Positions 42,901 to 53,996 of a DNA stretch of 64,000 nt are shown piece by piece (within the stretch, counting starts at the first letter, position 1; each line of letters opens with the position of its first letter). A program made the position numbers and the translations under genes. Under the pieces are notes generated by a model. It was not told the DNA's origin. It ran no database searches and was given only the letters and a program-made list of their open reading frames with translations. This DNA is from Asterias rubens (Eukaryota > Echinodermata > Asteroidea > Forcipulatida > Asteriidae): the NCBI RefSeq assembly GCF_902459465.1, contig NC_047073.1, positions 5,332,001 through 5,396,000 of the forward strand. The letters are read 5' to 3'.

Positions 42901-45900
42901 GGTTGAACAAAGAAAAATTGACTAGAGCAGTCCCAGCTTCTCAGCTCCAGTGATTCCATTGGACACATGTTGGATACAATGATTTTGGATAAACGTGCAC
43001 AGTGACATGAACTAGCTTTTCATAGTTGCCCAAACAGTTAATTCCTGTCACGTCTGCAGTAGAATTTGACTGTGTATCTCTATGTGAAATGTATGGGGTC
43101 AAAGGTATGGGGTCAAAGTTTTGATGCAGGTGTCTGGCATTGTTCACGAGCCTCGAAGTGTGACGTCAGATGTTCCGGCTAAATTCGAACCTGCAAACCT
43201 GGATTAACTTGACAGTGCTCTACCAACTGAGCTCCAATGCTGGTGGTCTTCCTATTTTGTCAATATTTTTGTCCATATCCTATACCAATCCTGTTTAATA
43301 CCTATAGACCAAATGCATATGACACCATTTCAGTAGGGCGCCCTCACCTAGAGGTCAAAAGGAGGTTGTTCATTGGCCAATACTGTGCGCCGGGTGTACA
43401 AATCTGTGCGTCTCGATTGTTTCGTCACCGTTTTTCCTCTAAGATGCATAAGGTCTATAAAGGCAAAGTAATACACATGTACGTTTGGCATTTGTTTTTT
43501 AGAAACTTTTGATTGTTTTAATCCTACATGTACATGTACATGTATGTACAAGTAAATTATACAATAAAACTAGCATGTGAAAGTTTCATTTGAAAAGGTG
43601 GTCTGGCGTGATTGAGATATTGCCAAAAAGCCAGAGCGAATTTGTAGTCTAATCAAGAAGAATGTAGTCCCTAATAGGAAACACAATCTGAGAAATGTGA
43701 CTGATAAGTATTAACGCTTCTCAGATTCAATTTTTGGGCATAAAAAATGATATCTTTATAAACCACATTACTTCCAAGTGAAATGTTTCTCAAAATGCTT
43801 TCACTATCGAAAGCTGCTGTAGGCCTCTTCAATATCAAAAGTTTGTTATTGCCTTTAAAGGCAGTGGACACTATGGGTAATTACTCAAAATAATTATTAG
43901 CATAAAACCTTACTTGGTGACAAGTAATGGGGAGAGGTTGATGGTATAAAACATTATGAGAAACTGCTCCCTCTGAAGTGCCATAGTTTTCGAGAAAGAA
44001 GTAATTTTCCATGAATTTGATTTCGAGACCTCAGATTTAGAACTTGAGGTCTCGAAATCGACCATCTGAACGCACACAACTTCGCGTGACAAGGGTGTTT
44101 TTTCTTTCATTATTATCTCGCAACTTTGATGACAGATTGAGCTCAAATTTTCACAGGTTAGTTATTTTATGCATATGTTGAGATACACCAACTGTGGAGT
44201 TTAGTCTTTGACAACTACCAATAGTGTCCACTGCTTTTAATTTTAAGAGTGATAACCAAAATGTTTGTACTCCTTTGTTTCATTCTGTTTGATGCAGTTT
44301 TAGCAGTGGATCTCTTGTTATACATACCAGCCGTCTTAGCGTTTTGTTTCATAGCTCTACCTCAGAGGTCCGAGTCCAACCAGTTGAAGATAGCCGCTAT
44401 TTTCCTTTTGTACCCTGGACTGATAGTGATTGACCATGGTCATTTCCAGTATCCTTTCACTCAGTTTTTATCTAGGCTGTAATCTTCTTGGAGTTAAAAG
44501 AAGAAAAAAAACAAGTGGAAAACAACACGGAGAACATTAGTAGATTACCCCTAGACATTTCTTTCATAAATCAACAATGAAAAGCTAGCTGAAAGCATAA
44601 TAGTAATTTTAGGCAGTTTGTGTGAAGTGGGCAAGGTATACAGTGGAATTATGTTTAAACTTACAAACAGGATAACAGGCCTGGGGCCAATTTCACAAAG
44701 AGCTACGATTGATCTTTACCGCAAATCAATCGCAGTTGCTAAGTTAAGTGTGGTGTCACAATCATGGTCACAATACAAATCGCTGTGGTAATACTGACAA
44801 TTTGTCTTGTGATGAATTTTGTTGCTTTGTGAAATCGGCCCAAGGAATTGATACATACATAATAATAAATAATAACTAGTTCTTATACGGCACATTTTAC
44901 AATAACATCAATGCACTTTACATAAGTGTTCTGGTCATTGGCCCATAATTCCTTTAGTCTTTCTCAGCTCCCTGGGGAGTATCCAGCCTCGGGCTGCCAT
45001 GACAGTCAAAAGGCTTTTTCAAAAACAAAACCAACATCTTCCCTGGCAGGTACCCATTTATACCCCTGGGTGAAGAGAAGCAATTACAGGCCTAAAAATT
45101 CCAGGCCTAAAAAGGTCTTGCTCAGTGACAGGGATTCAAACCCACACCCCGATGACTAACCACCAGAACTTGAATTTTATGGTCCAAATCGCTTGACCAT
45201 GACACAATGCAGAGGCTTTGGCAGGCACGACCTCTGTTGCCCTGGGCGTGGCTTTGGTGCACCTTTTAAAAGTTCTCCATAGATCTTAAGATTTTCTAGT
45301 AAAAGTGACCTTTGCAAAAGCAATGAAATTCAAGGCCTAAAATAGTTTTCATTCAAGGCACTGGACGCGTTTGGTAATGTCAAAGGCAAGTATTCTCACT
45401 TGGTGTATCCCAACATATATATGCACAAAGTAACAAACCTGTGATCATCGAGGTTGCATGAGAATAATGAAAGAAAAACACCCTTGTTCACTGTTGTTGC
45501 ATTACTTTGTGTTCTTTCAGATGCATAATAAAAGGCTTCAGCTGAAGTCTTCTGCCATTTGAGGGAAAATTTATCTCTTTCTCAAAAACTACATTACTTC
45601 AGAGGGAGTCGTTTCACACGCTTTGAGCTCTCCATTGCTCAATACCAAGTATGTTTTTATGCCAACAATTATTTTGACTAACTACCAATAATGACAACAG
45701 CTTGACAGTCGATTGATTTCCTTCATGATTGTATCAGATACAACAATGCAAGCTTGGGCTTTGCTTTGTGGGCTATAGTTGCAATTTCAACCAACCATGA
45801 CCTCTTGGGGTCGATGGCCTTCGTCTTGGCCCTGAACTACAAACAGATGGAACTCTACCATGCCATGCCATTCTTCTGCTGTCTTCTCTCAACATGTATA

Positions 45901-48900
45901 TGGTCAGTAAATTTTTTTTGTTTTTCTTCTTTTACTTGCTTGCTGTGTTTTCTATTTCAACTGTGGTTTTGTAATGATGTACAGTTGACTCCCGTTATTA
46001 CGAGCTCGCATGTTACGAGGTTCCGGTTGATACGAGGTTTTTTGCCGGTCCCGAACGGCCCCATGCGTGTTTCAATGCATTAAAATACTGATTATACGAG
46101 CACGGTAGTAGCGAGAACACGGTTATAACGAGGTAATTTGGGAGACCCATTACGAGCAAAACATTGTTTAAAACCCTTCTATAACGAGAACAATTCAAAA
46201 ACCAACAAAGGAAATACCTGTACAGCTGGTAAAGTCGATATTTGTGGCTTTTTTTTAAGACGTACAATAGAGGTGTTAAGTGGACGCTACCGCTAGCAAC
46301 ACTAATCCGAAATCGGGAGTCACGAGTCAGCAAGCAAGGTTGTTAATTCCAAACTCCGGACAATGGTGGGATTAGGAGGTTTGCATGGTTCAAACATTGG
46401 AGAAATCTTAAGAAAAGATACTGATCCACTGAGTTTATAAGCGCATTATAAATTTTCAGAAGAAAAAAAACACCCGCAACTTACAATCAAAACTAGTTGC
46501 GTGATCAATTATTGAATGCAAAAGCAAGATTTTACCTGGTATCCCACATTGGCAATGAACCATCTAACATGACAGTGTTTACCAATGAAAATCAAGATTC
46601 TATTTGTTGTTGCTGCGACGAGTGTATTGCACATGCACACACATGCACAGAACATCTTCCCTGGTATCTCGCGTTAGCAATGAACCTTCTATTATTACAC
46701 TAGTGGTTACCAATGAAAATCCAGCTTTTATTTTATTTACTGAAAATTTTCACAGCGTGTGCAGTATGCATTGCAGCAGTAAGATTTCCCCTGGTGTCTC
46801 GCAGCAGCAATGAACCATCCAGCGTTAAACAGGTGGTTACCAATGAAAACCAAGACTCTATTTATTGCATTGGCAATAAACTGCCGGCGACCAAAGTTTT
46901 GTAAGAGAAACTTCCCAAAACATGAGCGCAAGTTAAAATCTTACACTTTTTATCAATCTTGTAAAATATAAATTGATTTTAAAATTGAATTTAAAACTAA
47001 ACCAACTTAGTTAAAACAGTTTTATAGTCCCAGCGTTGTGCTTGTTTGTGCAGTAGATCGCACATACTACTCTATGCACACAGTAGTACATGTATAGTCA
47101 ATTGCAGCTCTGCCATGCATCTGTGTGTACACACGTGCGGCCATTATGTCATGTACATGTATATGCAAGTACACGTGTTGTGTGCATGCACAATGATGAC
47201 GTATGTATCTATATTTAGCGCGCTGCGTTTAAGACGAGATTTGGATAATACGAGGAAAATGGGCCAGTCCGGCGGACCTCGTTATAACGGGAGTCGACTG
47301 TACTTTGTTATCTTGTTAGTTGTGTGATTGATTTTAGTAGATGTTAGTATTGCATCGGGATAATGAACCTAATTTGTTGTACCCTTATATCGGTATGTAT
47401 GAAGCGCTGTATACAAGTATTTCCCCGAGTTCTGTGGGAAAAAAACAGAGGCAAATCACTCTGGTGGGATTCAAACACACAACCTTTGCATTGCTAGAGC
47501 AGGTATTTTACCAGTAGACCAATGAGCTAGCTCAGTGGGTAGAGGTAGTTCGAATCCAACCTCGTTCCCAGGGGTGATCGATCTCACCGCGCCATTTTTT
47601 CCCAGCATGCCTTGCTCGATCATAACCCCCCTGGGATTGGCAAATTTAAATGTGCTCTAATATGCTAAATTTAAGGCGCCTTGTCAAAACCTCCCGGGCG
47701 TTCCTCCGTGGAGAGTCCGTGGACTGGACAGCAAATACTGCCGTTGCTAAGGACCTCGGACAGTTCGCGGAAGAACGGCCATATGCGTTGAAGCGCGGCG
47801 AAGTTAATGAGCTATCAATGCCGGGCACTATTGTAGAGCCGCCGGAATATTCATGTTTATTGACATGTAAATGAGCCGTCGTGGCCGTGGACCTGCCCGG
47901 TTGCTACTGGTTCTTTTGTTACAAAAATCCGCGCACTCCCGCAGAATTCACGCGGAATGGAACGGCTTGGAGGTTTTGACAAGGCGCCTAAATAAGCCGT
48001 AAATGAGCGTACATATTCATTATTCAATCTTTTCTACGCGCGCACGCATGTCTTTCGTCTTAAAGAATGTTTTTGTTTTAAAAAAATGTGTTTGTGTCAT
48101 AAAAAACGCGGGCGTGATCAACAGAAAATTATCTTAAAACTACGCGCGCACGCACTGGACATCTAATGCATAACCAATTTCCTGAGCCAATCAGTGTTGT
48201 TTCCCAGTACATGCCTGCCAGGGGTTAGTGACAAGAGGTATCGACACGGCACGCTGCCCATGGTAGCGAGGCTGGTTCAAATCATTTTTGTAATTGCAGC
48301 GAGCTAGTTTTTTTTTCTTCACAGAATTCTGGAAAGTATTGAGTACAGTGCTTAATACACATTGGTGTAAGGGTAAAAACAAATTATTAATAATTTTGTC
48401 GTTGTAGTCGGTTCATTTTATTTCATTTATTTTCTTAGTTCCTTGTCGTGTTGCTGGTCTTGATAAAAATGTTTTTGGTCTCTTTGGTTTCAGGGAAACA
48501 CGACTTCCACTCCTGTACCGATTCTGGAAACTGGTGCAGATTGCGGCGGTGGTGCTCGGTACATTCGCAGTTTGTTGGTTACCGTTCCTGTTTGACGTCA
48601 ACGTCTTGGTGCAGGTGTTACAGAGACTCTTCCCAGTCAACAGGGGCTTATTTGAGGCAAGTGTAACTAAAAAAAAAAATTCACCTCCTCAAGTCTCCTC
48701 CAGAGAAAATTCTCCCATAATGCAGTGTTCTCCACAGACTTTTTGGTTGGTATGCAGGGCTCGAATTTCACGCTGGACCGCAGGCCCGAGACCAGTGATT
48801 TTAGCTTCGGTCCAGTAAACTTTATGCCGAACAAGTCCGGCGGTCTTGTTTTTTTTATGCATACTAATATAGTTACTATTACAAATAATTATATGAAATA

Positions 48901-51900
48901 TATTATCTTTCATTAAAAAATGTATTTCAATCTCATTTAGAATAAAAGTTTTTGTTTTACTTGTCGTCAAATCAGTGTTCTGAGCACGCTTGCGGAACGT
49001 CAATCCGTCCTTTTTTCACGTGCTTCAGGCTGCATACAAGTTTTCCATTCAGTTTACTCATGCCCACACCTTGTACATCTAGTCTCAAACCATTTATGTT
49101 TATGCACCCGGGGAGTGAGCGAGCGGGGACGAGGGAGTGATGTGTTGGTACCCGGCGCGGCGGCACACCTTAGTACAGCGATGTTTGTTTACCACTGACC
49201 ATGTGTAAAGTCTGTTACCTTACAAAGGAATGTTGAATTTGCATTAAGAAGGTCTGGTTGCAATACCACACATCCCTGTGTTGCATGGATTAAAAGTAAG
49301 GTCTTGTTGACAAACGTCTTGCTTAGTATGGCTACCAACAGTGATGAGCTTCTGACTACTGCTGTCAAATTTTTGGTCAGTCTTTTTTTATGACGATCTT
49401 TTTATGAATGCTGCACGTTGCAGTGTTTTGTTGGTGATTTGCCTGTCAAATTGGAATTTTTTTTGGAGGCGGCGAGAATGACGTGAAGTAGGTATATGGA
49501 ACTTTATTGATTGGGTTTCACAGCAAAAAAAAAACCTCCTAAGGGATGAAAAAGGCCTGGACTGTTCTATCGTGTTAACTTTTTAGTTTCCTAATAAAAT
49601 TTTGGTCATGTAAAAAATCTTCCGGTCCAGTAAATATTCTGAGCAACAAGCCCTGCGGTCTTGTGGATTTTTTCCCCAAATTCGAGCCCTGGTATGTACA
49701 TGTAGTAATCGAACACCCGTAAGTATGATGTTCGCGCTTTGGATCAGAGGCGCATTCATTTGTACTTTGTCAATTTTTGTGAGGGCGGCCAAAAATTTTG
49801 ACAGGTCGGTCTGAAAAATTTTTCCCATAAACCATACTAAGAGAGTGCTGTAATGACTGCCATTTTAAAAAAAAAAATTTTTCTAGTTGACAGGGTACCT
49901 TATATATCTTCGTTGTTATTTCTTTTGATCAGTAGAAACAGTCTTGCCGATATAACCAACCGCCTGTCTTTACCTCTCACCAACCCTGCAGGACAAAGTG
50001 GCCAATGTGTGGTGCAGTGTCAATGTCGTCTTCAAGATACGCAACATCATGTCCCAGGAGTCCTTGGTCAAGCTCTGCCTTCTTACCACAGGAGTCGGCT
50101 TGATGCCGTTATCCGTTGACCTTCTCAGGGCCGGGACGAAAACAGCAAATAGTGTTTTAAAATTCCAGTATGCTTTGGTAAGAATTTTTCTCATTTACTA
50201 ATGTAAGCAAATTGACAAAGGGCAAAACAAAACCCTTCAACATAACATTCAAATTCGAAATTTGTATTTGTCAATGCCCCCTCCCCCCTCAATCTGTTTT
50301 TGCAAAAACTTGTCACAAGTATTGCCTCTTATTTACATCGTTAATTGTTCTGACACATCAAATTTGTTTTATTTATTTGTGTATCTTGATATGTTTTGAG
50401 ATGTTTGGCGTATATTTATGATATCTGTTTTGATCTTACATTTTGTATGGTGTATATTTATTTATTTTTGTGTTTTGAGTTGATATTTTTACATTTTGAT
50501 GTGTGTGTTTTCAGGTTTCATTTGCACCAAAAATCCATTTTCAGCAAAGTGAATGTTAACGATTGTTTCATATGAAAATGTAATAGATTGATTCTCATAA
50601 GAATAACCATAAATAACTCTGTTCAATCATTTTGTGTTTTTTTCATATTCAAACACTGTTTAATAATTGCTGCCATGTTCAAGTATGTTTTTCTTTTAGG
50701 CAGGCCTAAAACTTAAGCGATAGATATCTGTCAAATGTTATATATTTTATTTAGATCTGTTTATATTAATTATGTTTATTCATTATTAATTGTGCGAGAT
50801 GACAGTGGGTTAGCCTGTATATCAACTATTAGAAAGCTTTATTAAAAAAAAGGTCCATAATAAAACATCCTTTTCCTCTGGCAACTCACACCTGTTATCT
50901 CCATGTAATTCCTTCCAAACAGTGGACTTAAATGTAACATGCACAAACCATTAGGGCGGCTGACTGCACCAGGCAGATTAACTGCTCAATCTTTGAGTTT
51001 AATGACCCAAGTTTAATTCAATGTTAACACACCCACTCATTGACGTGGATGTATACATTCAAAGTGTTGTGACCAAACTCACAAACAAAGTTTTGAAGGA
51101 ACCAGAACTGTAAAATGTTTGCATAATTTGTTTGACTTATTTATTTTGAAATACTAATTCAAAATACTTTGGATGTCTATTTAGGGTTGATTTTCTTGTC
51201 ATGGTATAGCATTATACATAGGCCTAAAGCTACAATAGAACCATAGATACATGTCAAATCATTGCATAATATATTTGACCTTTATAAGTATTCATACCAT
51301 TCAAAATACTTTGGCTGTCTTAGGGATATTTTGTTGTATGAAGGATTGCATTTAAAAGAAAAACCTAGATAGATGTCAACATTGCACAACTGATTTGATT
51401 AGTTTGAAATCATACCATTTCAACTAGCATGTAGGTAGGCCTAGAGTTTAAAAAACAATTAGAATACCTTTTATTTTACATTTGCTCGTGCTCATATTAT
51501 TATTGGGTTTTTTTTCTTTCAGGTTAACAGCGCCTTGGTCTTCTTCTTGTTTTCTTATCAAGTTCATGAGAAAAGCATTTTGCTGGTAGCATTGTGAGTA
51601 TTCTAAAATCAAAGCCTTACTCTGACTGTTCATTGTCATCGAGTGGGTTTTGAATGATAGATCAACTATGCCAGCTAGCAGTATTATTTCATCTAAGGAA
51701 TGCACACGGAAAAATTGCGATTATAGCCTAAGTAGTCTATTAAAGCCTACACCGTGTGTCCATGTTTGTCAGCCCTTGTACTCGATAAAATATTCCTACT
51801 TTTTCCCCAAGGACCAAGTATCATGCCTGTATGTATATTTTTTGCTTCCTCAAGGTCTGTGTCTAACCACTTTATACTTTGATCATCTTGTATTTCTTGT

Positions 51901-53822
51901 TTGATATTCCAGGCCTGTGTGTTGTCTTCTGGACCGACATCCTTTGCTTTGTTCCTGGTTTTTACTAATTTCAACATTCAGGTTGGTATCACTTAAAAGG
52001 TTTGGGTACTTTTTGTACAACACAAAACACAACGTCCACAGCTTTACATTAACTTGATACACGGTTTGAAGATGATGATAATACAAAGCTTCCCTTAAAG
52101 TATTAGGTGCTTAAGTGCTGTAGCTTTTTTTAAATGAGTAAAACAGTATGACCCAAAATAATTTGTCTCATGAGTCGAAAATTATGTACAGCAAATTTAC
52201 CAGTATCGGTATTTACGAGTCTCTCCTAACAAAAAATCAAAAAAATTTGACAGCTATTGAAGTTGAAACTTCTACAGGTAATTATATTACATACATCTTC
52301 TTTCACAGTGAGTAGGGATTCATGTCATTGCAAAAGAAATGATGTAAAATCGGGTATCAAAACCAATGATGCCGTTATTGGTAGTAACACGCAATGAAAC
52401 TGCTTTTTATAGGCACTCTATTTTCCTTAAAGCCATTATACACTTTCGGAACAGGAACAAAAAAAAGTTCACAGATTTACAAATAACTTACAGGGTTTAC
52501 AGAAGGTAATGGTGAAAGACTTCTCTTGAAATATTATACCATGAAACGCTTTACTTTTTGAGAAAACATTAAAACAATTATCAATTCTCGACATTGAGAA
52601 TTACAGATTTATTTTAAACACAAGTCATGGGAGGCGAAACGCGCGGAAACAAGGGTGGGTTTTCCCATTATTTTCTCACGACTCACAACTCCGATGATTG
52701 ATTGAGCCTAAATTTTCACAGGTTTGTCATTTTATATATAAGTAGTGATACACGAAGTGTGGGCCTTTGGATAATACTGTTCAACGAAAGTGTCCAATGG
52801 CTTTAACAATGATCTGTCTTGATGTTGTTTCTTGCAGTATGTTACCCCTTCTCATCAAAGACCAACTATTTCTGCCGTACTTTATCTTATGCCTGATGTT
52901 CCTAATCGTCGCTAGAACAGCTTTTGAAGAGAAGTCCTTCAATTATAGGACTCTGGTAAGCTTATCATCTGTAATGGTGTAGTGGTATCTTTCCTAGCCT
53001 ACCACCTCTAAGACCTTGTTTCGAATCACATATCGTTTCGTCGATTCTGACTAGCAATATTCTTCACCATGAAACTGCATTTAATAATGTCAATGCATAA
53101 ACCCTTTTGAATTTGTATGACAAACAACTTAAAAGTCAAATGTTACAGCAATTATGCGGCTGCTAAAGACATTTTGGCGAGTCGATTTTTGGCGAGCCAA
53201 GGCACTTTTTTAAGGTGAAAATTGTGAATTAGGTACAAAAGGCTTCTAGCTTCTTCAACCATCAACACTTCTATGGCCAAGGGAGTGTCGGGTGTCTGAT
53301 TAATGTATCAAAGTCCATGGTGTAATGTAGAGAATGGTTTATTAAAAAATTATCATACGCAGCCATGCTAAGTTGCAACAGTACACAATATGTAAAAGGA
53401 AAAAAATACAGAATTCTTTAATTTAGTTTAAAAACTACATTAAGATTTGACATTAAACTCTGATGATTTTTTTTTTTTTAATTAAAATAAATGTTGGTCG
53501 TCCCAATGAGTTGTGATTGGTAATTTTTTTCCTTTTTCAGTTTTGGTTATCGATGACTGGAGCCGTAGCCCTCAGCTTAGCGAGCGTCACCGTCAAACCA
53601 CCGGACAGATTCCCTGATCTATTTGCCGTCCTCGTCTCCATCTACGCCTGCGCACATTTCGTGCCATTCCTTCTCGTGTTCCACCTCTTGCAGTTCACAA
53701 CGCCAGCTGACAAAGTCACCTTTGGGAACACCTCGAAAACAAATGCTGCAGCAGGACACAATCAGAGGCTGCATGGAACCGGGAAGAAGGGCAAACAGAC
53801 TCGAAAACCACATGTGGAATGA
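36932..53822 (+). CDS. ALG6: Dolichyl-P-Glc:Man9GlcNAc2-PP-dolichol alpha-1,3-glucosyltransferase, 12 coding exons
   Basis: ALG6 adds the first glucose to the lipid-linked Man9GlcNAc2 precursor on the luminal side of the ER. Exons: 36932-37016, 39145-39229, 40622-40711, 42781-42869, 44298-44448, 45738-45902, 48494-48656, 49992-50177, 51523-51593, 51913-51981, 52838-52955, 53541-53822. The phases agree, giving 517 residues; the human protein has 507. The start has an ideal ACCATGG context. The luminal-loop signature [13 protein letters not shown] (residues 37-49) and [14 protein letters not shown] (68-81) match ALG6, as do [58 protein letters not shown] and [10 protein letters not shown]. The remainder is hydrophobic, as expected for a multi-pass GT-C enzyme. 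ALG8 is excluded by the close match to ALG6 blocks. The C-terminal tail is hydrophilic and longer than in human. Intron 7 has GC-AG borders. Confidence 0.96.
37231..37690 (-). repeat. Family A palindromic element in ALG6 intron 1
   Basis: It begins GGAAGTGGACACTATAATTA and ends with AATAGTGTCCCCCGGCC. The internal palindrome GAGACCTC ... GAGGTCTC is partly kept. A short insertion near 37295-37345 separates the left terminus from the body. Confidence 0.7.
38022..38092 (+). repeat. Fragment of family F element
   Basis: CTCTACCTGGCAAGTAGATA and GGTGTTACCGCAAACCAAAT match one end of the element at 56513-57043. It gives the uninterrupted sequence across the point where a SINE entered the other copy. 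Confidence 0.65.
38217..38343. repeat. AT-rich palindrome of about 127 bp
   Basis: TTTGACTTGACTAACTTATT at the left is mirrored by AATAAGTTAGTCAAGTCAAA at the right. The centre is ATTATAATAAT with almost no loop. It could extrude as a cruciform. It is in ALG6 intron 1 and may be a small MITE. Confidence 0.85.
38733..39102 (+). repeat. Family A palindromic element
   Basis: It starts TTAAAGACAGTGGACACTAT and runs to the TAATTACCAATTACCAATAA end, about 40 bp before ALG6 exon 2. The 3' terminus is incomplete. Confidence 0.8.
39590..39745 (-). repeat. SINE fragment
   Basis: It contains CACTGTATACTCAGTACTTT and GGCAAATCACTTGGGTGG, then CTTCGAACCCACTACCACC, then GATTTGCCTGTGGATTTTTT. This is the inverse of the 22236-type family meeting a plus-sense tail piece, so two partial copies appear fused. 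Confidence 0.5.
39871..40255 (-). repeat. Family A palindromic element
   Basis: It starts TTAAAGGCTCTGGACACTAT and ends TAGTGTCTAGTGTCTTTAA. The internal palindrome TTTTGAGACCTCAG ... TTGAGGTCTCAAAA is intact. Confidence 0.85.
40903..42270 (+). mobile_element. tRNA-headed SINE split by a nested transposon
   Basis: The head GGTGGCACGGTTGGCTTGTG, GTAAAGCGCTCGCCTCTCAC and box B GGTTTGATTCCC is in ALG6 intron 3. The SINE is interrupted at CCATATG by the element at 40988-42060 and resumes at 42061 with ATATGTGAGTTGAG and GGGTTTTCCAGACTATCTGG. Confidence 0.75.
40988..42060. mobile_element. 1.07-kb DNA transposon, family C, inserted in a SINE
   Basis: The ends are CAGTGTTCTCCACA and TGTGGAGAACACGG. 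The direct repeat ATATG flanks it (40983-40987 and 42061-42065). Near both ends are repeats of GGGCGGC. Small ORFs inside show no transposase similarity that I recognise. CAG-type ends fit a hAT-like element with a 5-bp duplication. A second copy is at 48724-49830. Confidence 0.8.
42920..43235 (-). repeat. tRNA-headed SINE
   Basis: On the minus strand GGAGCTCAGTTGGTAGAGCA is a clear tRNA 5' half and GCAGGTTCGAATTTAGCCGG holds box B. The body (GAACATCTGACGTCACACTT, CACGAGCCTC inverse) matches 21060-21425. It lies in ALG6 intron 4. Confidence 0.75.
43854..44240 (-). repeat. Family A palindromic element, full length
   Basis: TTTAAAGGCAGTGGACACTA and TAGTGTCCACTGCTTTTAA are perfect-looking termini. 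The internal palindrome (TTTCGAGACCTCAG ... TTGAGGTCTCGAAA) is intact. It ends 57 bp before ALG6 exon 5, making it one of the best reference copies. Confidence 0.9.
44681..44845. mobile_element. 165-bp MITE with GGGCC..TTTCACAAAG ends
   Basis: The left end CTGGGGCCAATTTCACAAAG is mirrored by CTTTGTGAAATCGGCCCAAG. Internally GATTGAT and CAATCGC motifs are inverted. It is related to 17660-17830 and 54481-54647. Confidence 0.75.
44857..45208 (-). mobile_element. tRNA-headed SINE, near full length
   Basis: The minus-strand head GTGTCATGGTCAAGCGATTT with box B GGGTTTGAATCCCTG is at 45128-45205. The body contains GGTACCTGCCAGGGAAG and GGAGCTGAGAAAGACTAAAG. The 3' end is GTGCCGTATAAGAACTAG followed by TTATTATTTATTATT at 44857-44875. 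Confidence 0.75.
45354..45695 (+). repeat. Family A subfamily element
   Basis: It starts TCAAGGCACTGGACGCGTTT and ends near ACTACCAATAATGACAACAG. The internal palindrome is AAGGCTTCAGCTGAAGTCTT, similar to the variant at 9648. It ends 40 bp before ALG6 exon 6. Confidence 0.7.
45982..47300. mobile_element. 1.3-kb pogo/Tigger-like non-autonomous element
   Basis: The ends CAGTTGACTCCCGTTATTAC and GTTATAACGGGAGTCGACTG form terminal inverted repeats, with TA on both sides (45980-45981, 47301-47302). CGAGG/TACGAG motifs recur near both ends. These termini are characteristic of pogo/Tigger elements of the Tc1/mariner superfamily. Inside (46535-46880) about 120 bp is repeated three times with divergence, each containing GCAATGAACC and TTACCAATGAAAA. 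There is no transposase. It is in ALG6 intron 6. Confidence 0.88.
47395..47545 (-). repeat. SINE fragment
   Basis: GAAGCGCTGTATACAAGTAT, GGCAAATCACTCTGGTGGGA and TTCAAACACACAACC give the inverse of the 22236-type SINE. A second tRNA-like piece (CTAGCTCAGTGGGTAGAGGT) follows at 47528-47547 in plus sense. Confidence 0.55.
47675..47988. mobile_element. 314-bp PIF/Harbinger-like MITE
   Basis: Perfect 20-bp terminal inverted repeats GGCGCCTTGTCAAAACCTCC are flanked by TAA on both sides. A 3-bp TAA duplication and GG-starting termini fit PIF/Harbinger. It is GC-rich compared with its surroundings. A 74-residue ORF inside has no recognised match. Confidence 0.8.
48190..48400 (+). repeat. SINE fragment
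   Basis: TTTTTTTCTTCACAGAATTC, AAGTATTGAGTACAGTGCTT and ATACACATTGGTGTAAGGGT match the tail of the 22236-type SINE, lying about 95 bp before ALG6 exon 7. Confidence 0.55.
48657..48658 (+). other. GC splice donor of ALG6 intron 7
   Basis: Exon 7 must end ...TTTGAG at 48656 to keep the reading frame into GACAAAGTG at 49992. The next bases are GCAAGT, so this is a GC-AG intron with an otherwise perfect donor consensus. The nearest GT (GTGTAA, 4 bp on) would break the frame. Confidence 0.85.
48724..49830. mobile_element. Family C transposon copy interrupted by another element
   Basis: CAGTGTTCTCCACAGACTTT at 48723 matches the left end of 40988-42060, and GAGGGCGGCCAAAAATTTTG at 49782 matches its right part. 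The middle is occupied by the element at 48755-49691. The right terminus is not clearly preserved. It is in ALG6 intron 7. Confidence 0.6.
48755..49691. mobile_element. 937-bp hAT-like non-autonomous element, nested
   Basis: The ends are CAGGGCTCGAATTTCACG and AAATTCGAGCCCTG. The direct repeat GTATG flanks it (48750-48754 and 49692-49696). Near both ends are GGTCCAGTAAA and GCGGTCTTGT motifs. No transposase is seen. Confidence 0.82.
50178..51522. other. ALG6 intron 8, no repeat seen
   Basis: AT-rich intron of 1.35 kb without a recognised element or ORF. TATTTATTT-rich text fills 50320-50480. Confidence 0.6.
52427..52806 (-). repeat. Family B palindromic element, copy 3
   Basis: CTTAAAGCCATTATACACTT at the left and AAAGTGTCCAATGGCTTTAA at the right. 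It includes the internal AATTCTCGACATTGAGAATT. It ends 31 bp before ALG6 exon 11. Confidence 0.85.
52956..53540. other. ALG6 intron 11, unassigned
   Basis: Non-coding intron with no recognised repeat. A poly(T) run lies at 53467-53480. Confidence 0.5.
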
Positions 53823-53996
53823 TTACAAGTGCACATGTTTACAACTTAGAATGAAATTAATATGGTGCTAAAATTATGCGTTAAGGGCAGGCTTAACAGT
53901 AATTACACTTTTGTTCCCTTGAGTTTTATACAGCATCGTATGCAACTCCCTTTGACTGAGATTAATACATGCAACTACTGTCTGCCGTTTAAGGGT

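Noticed and set aside
49853..50201. Short ORFs around ALG6 exon 8 in other frames
   Set aside because: Only the frame matching ALG6 is conserved; the others are frame shadows or intron.
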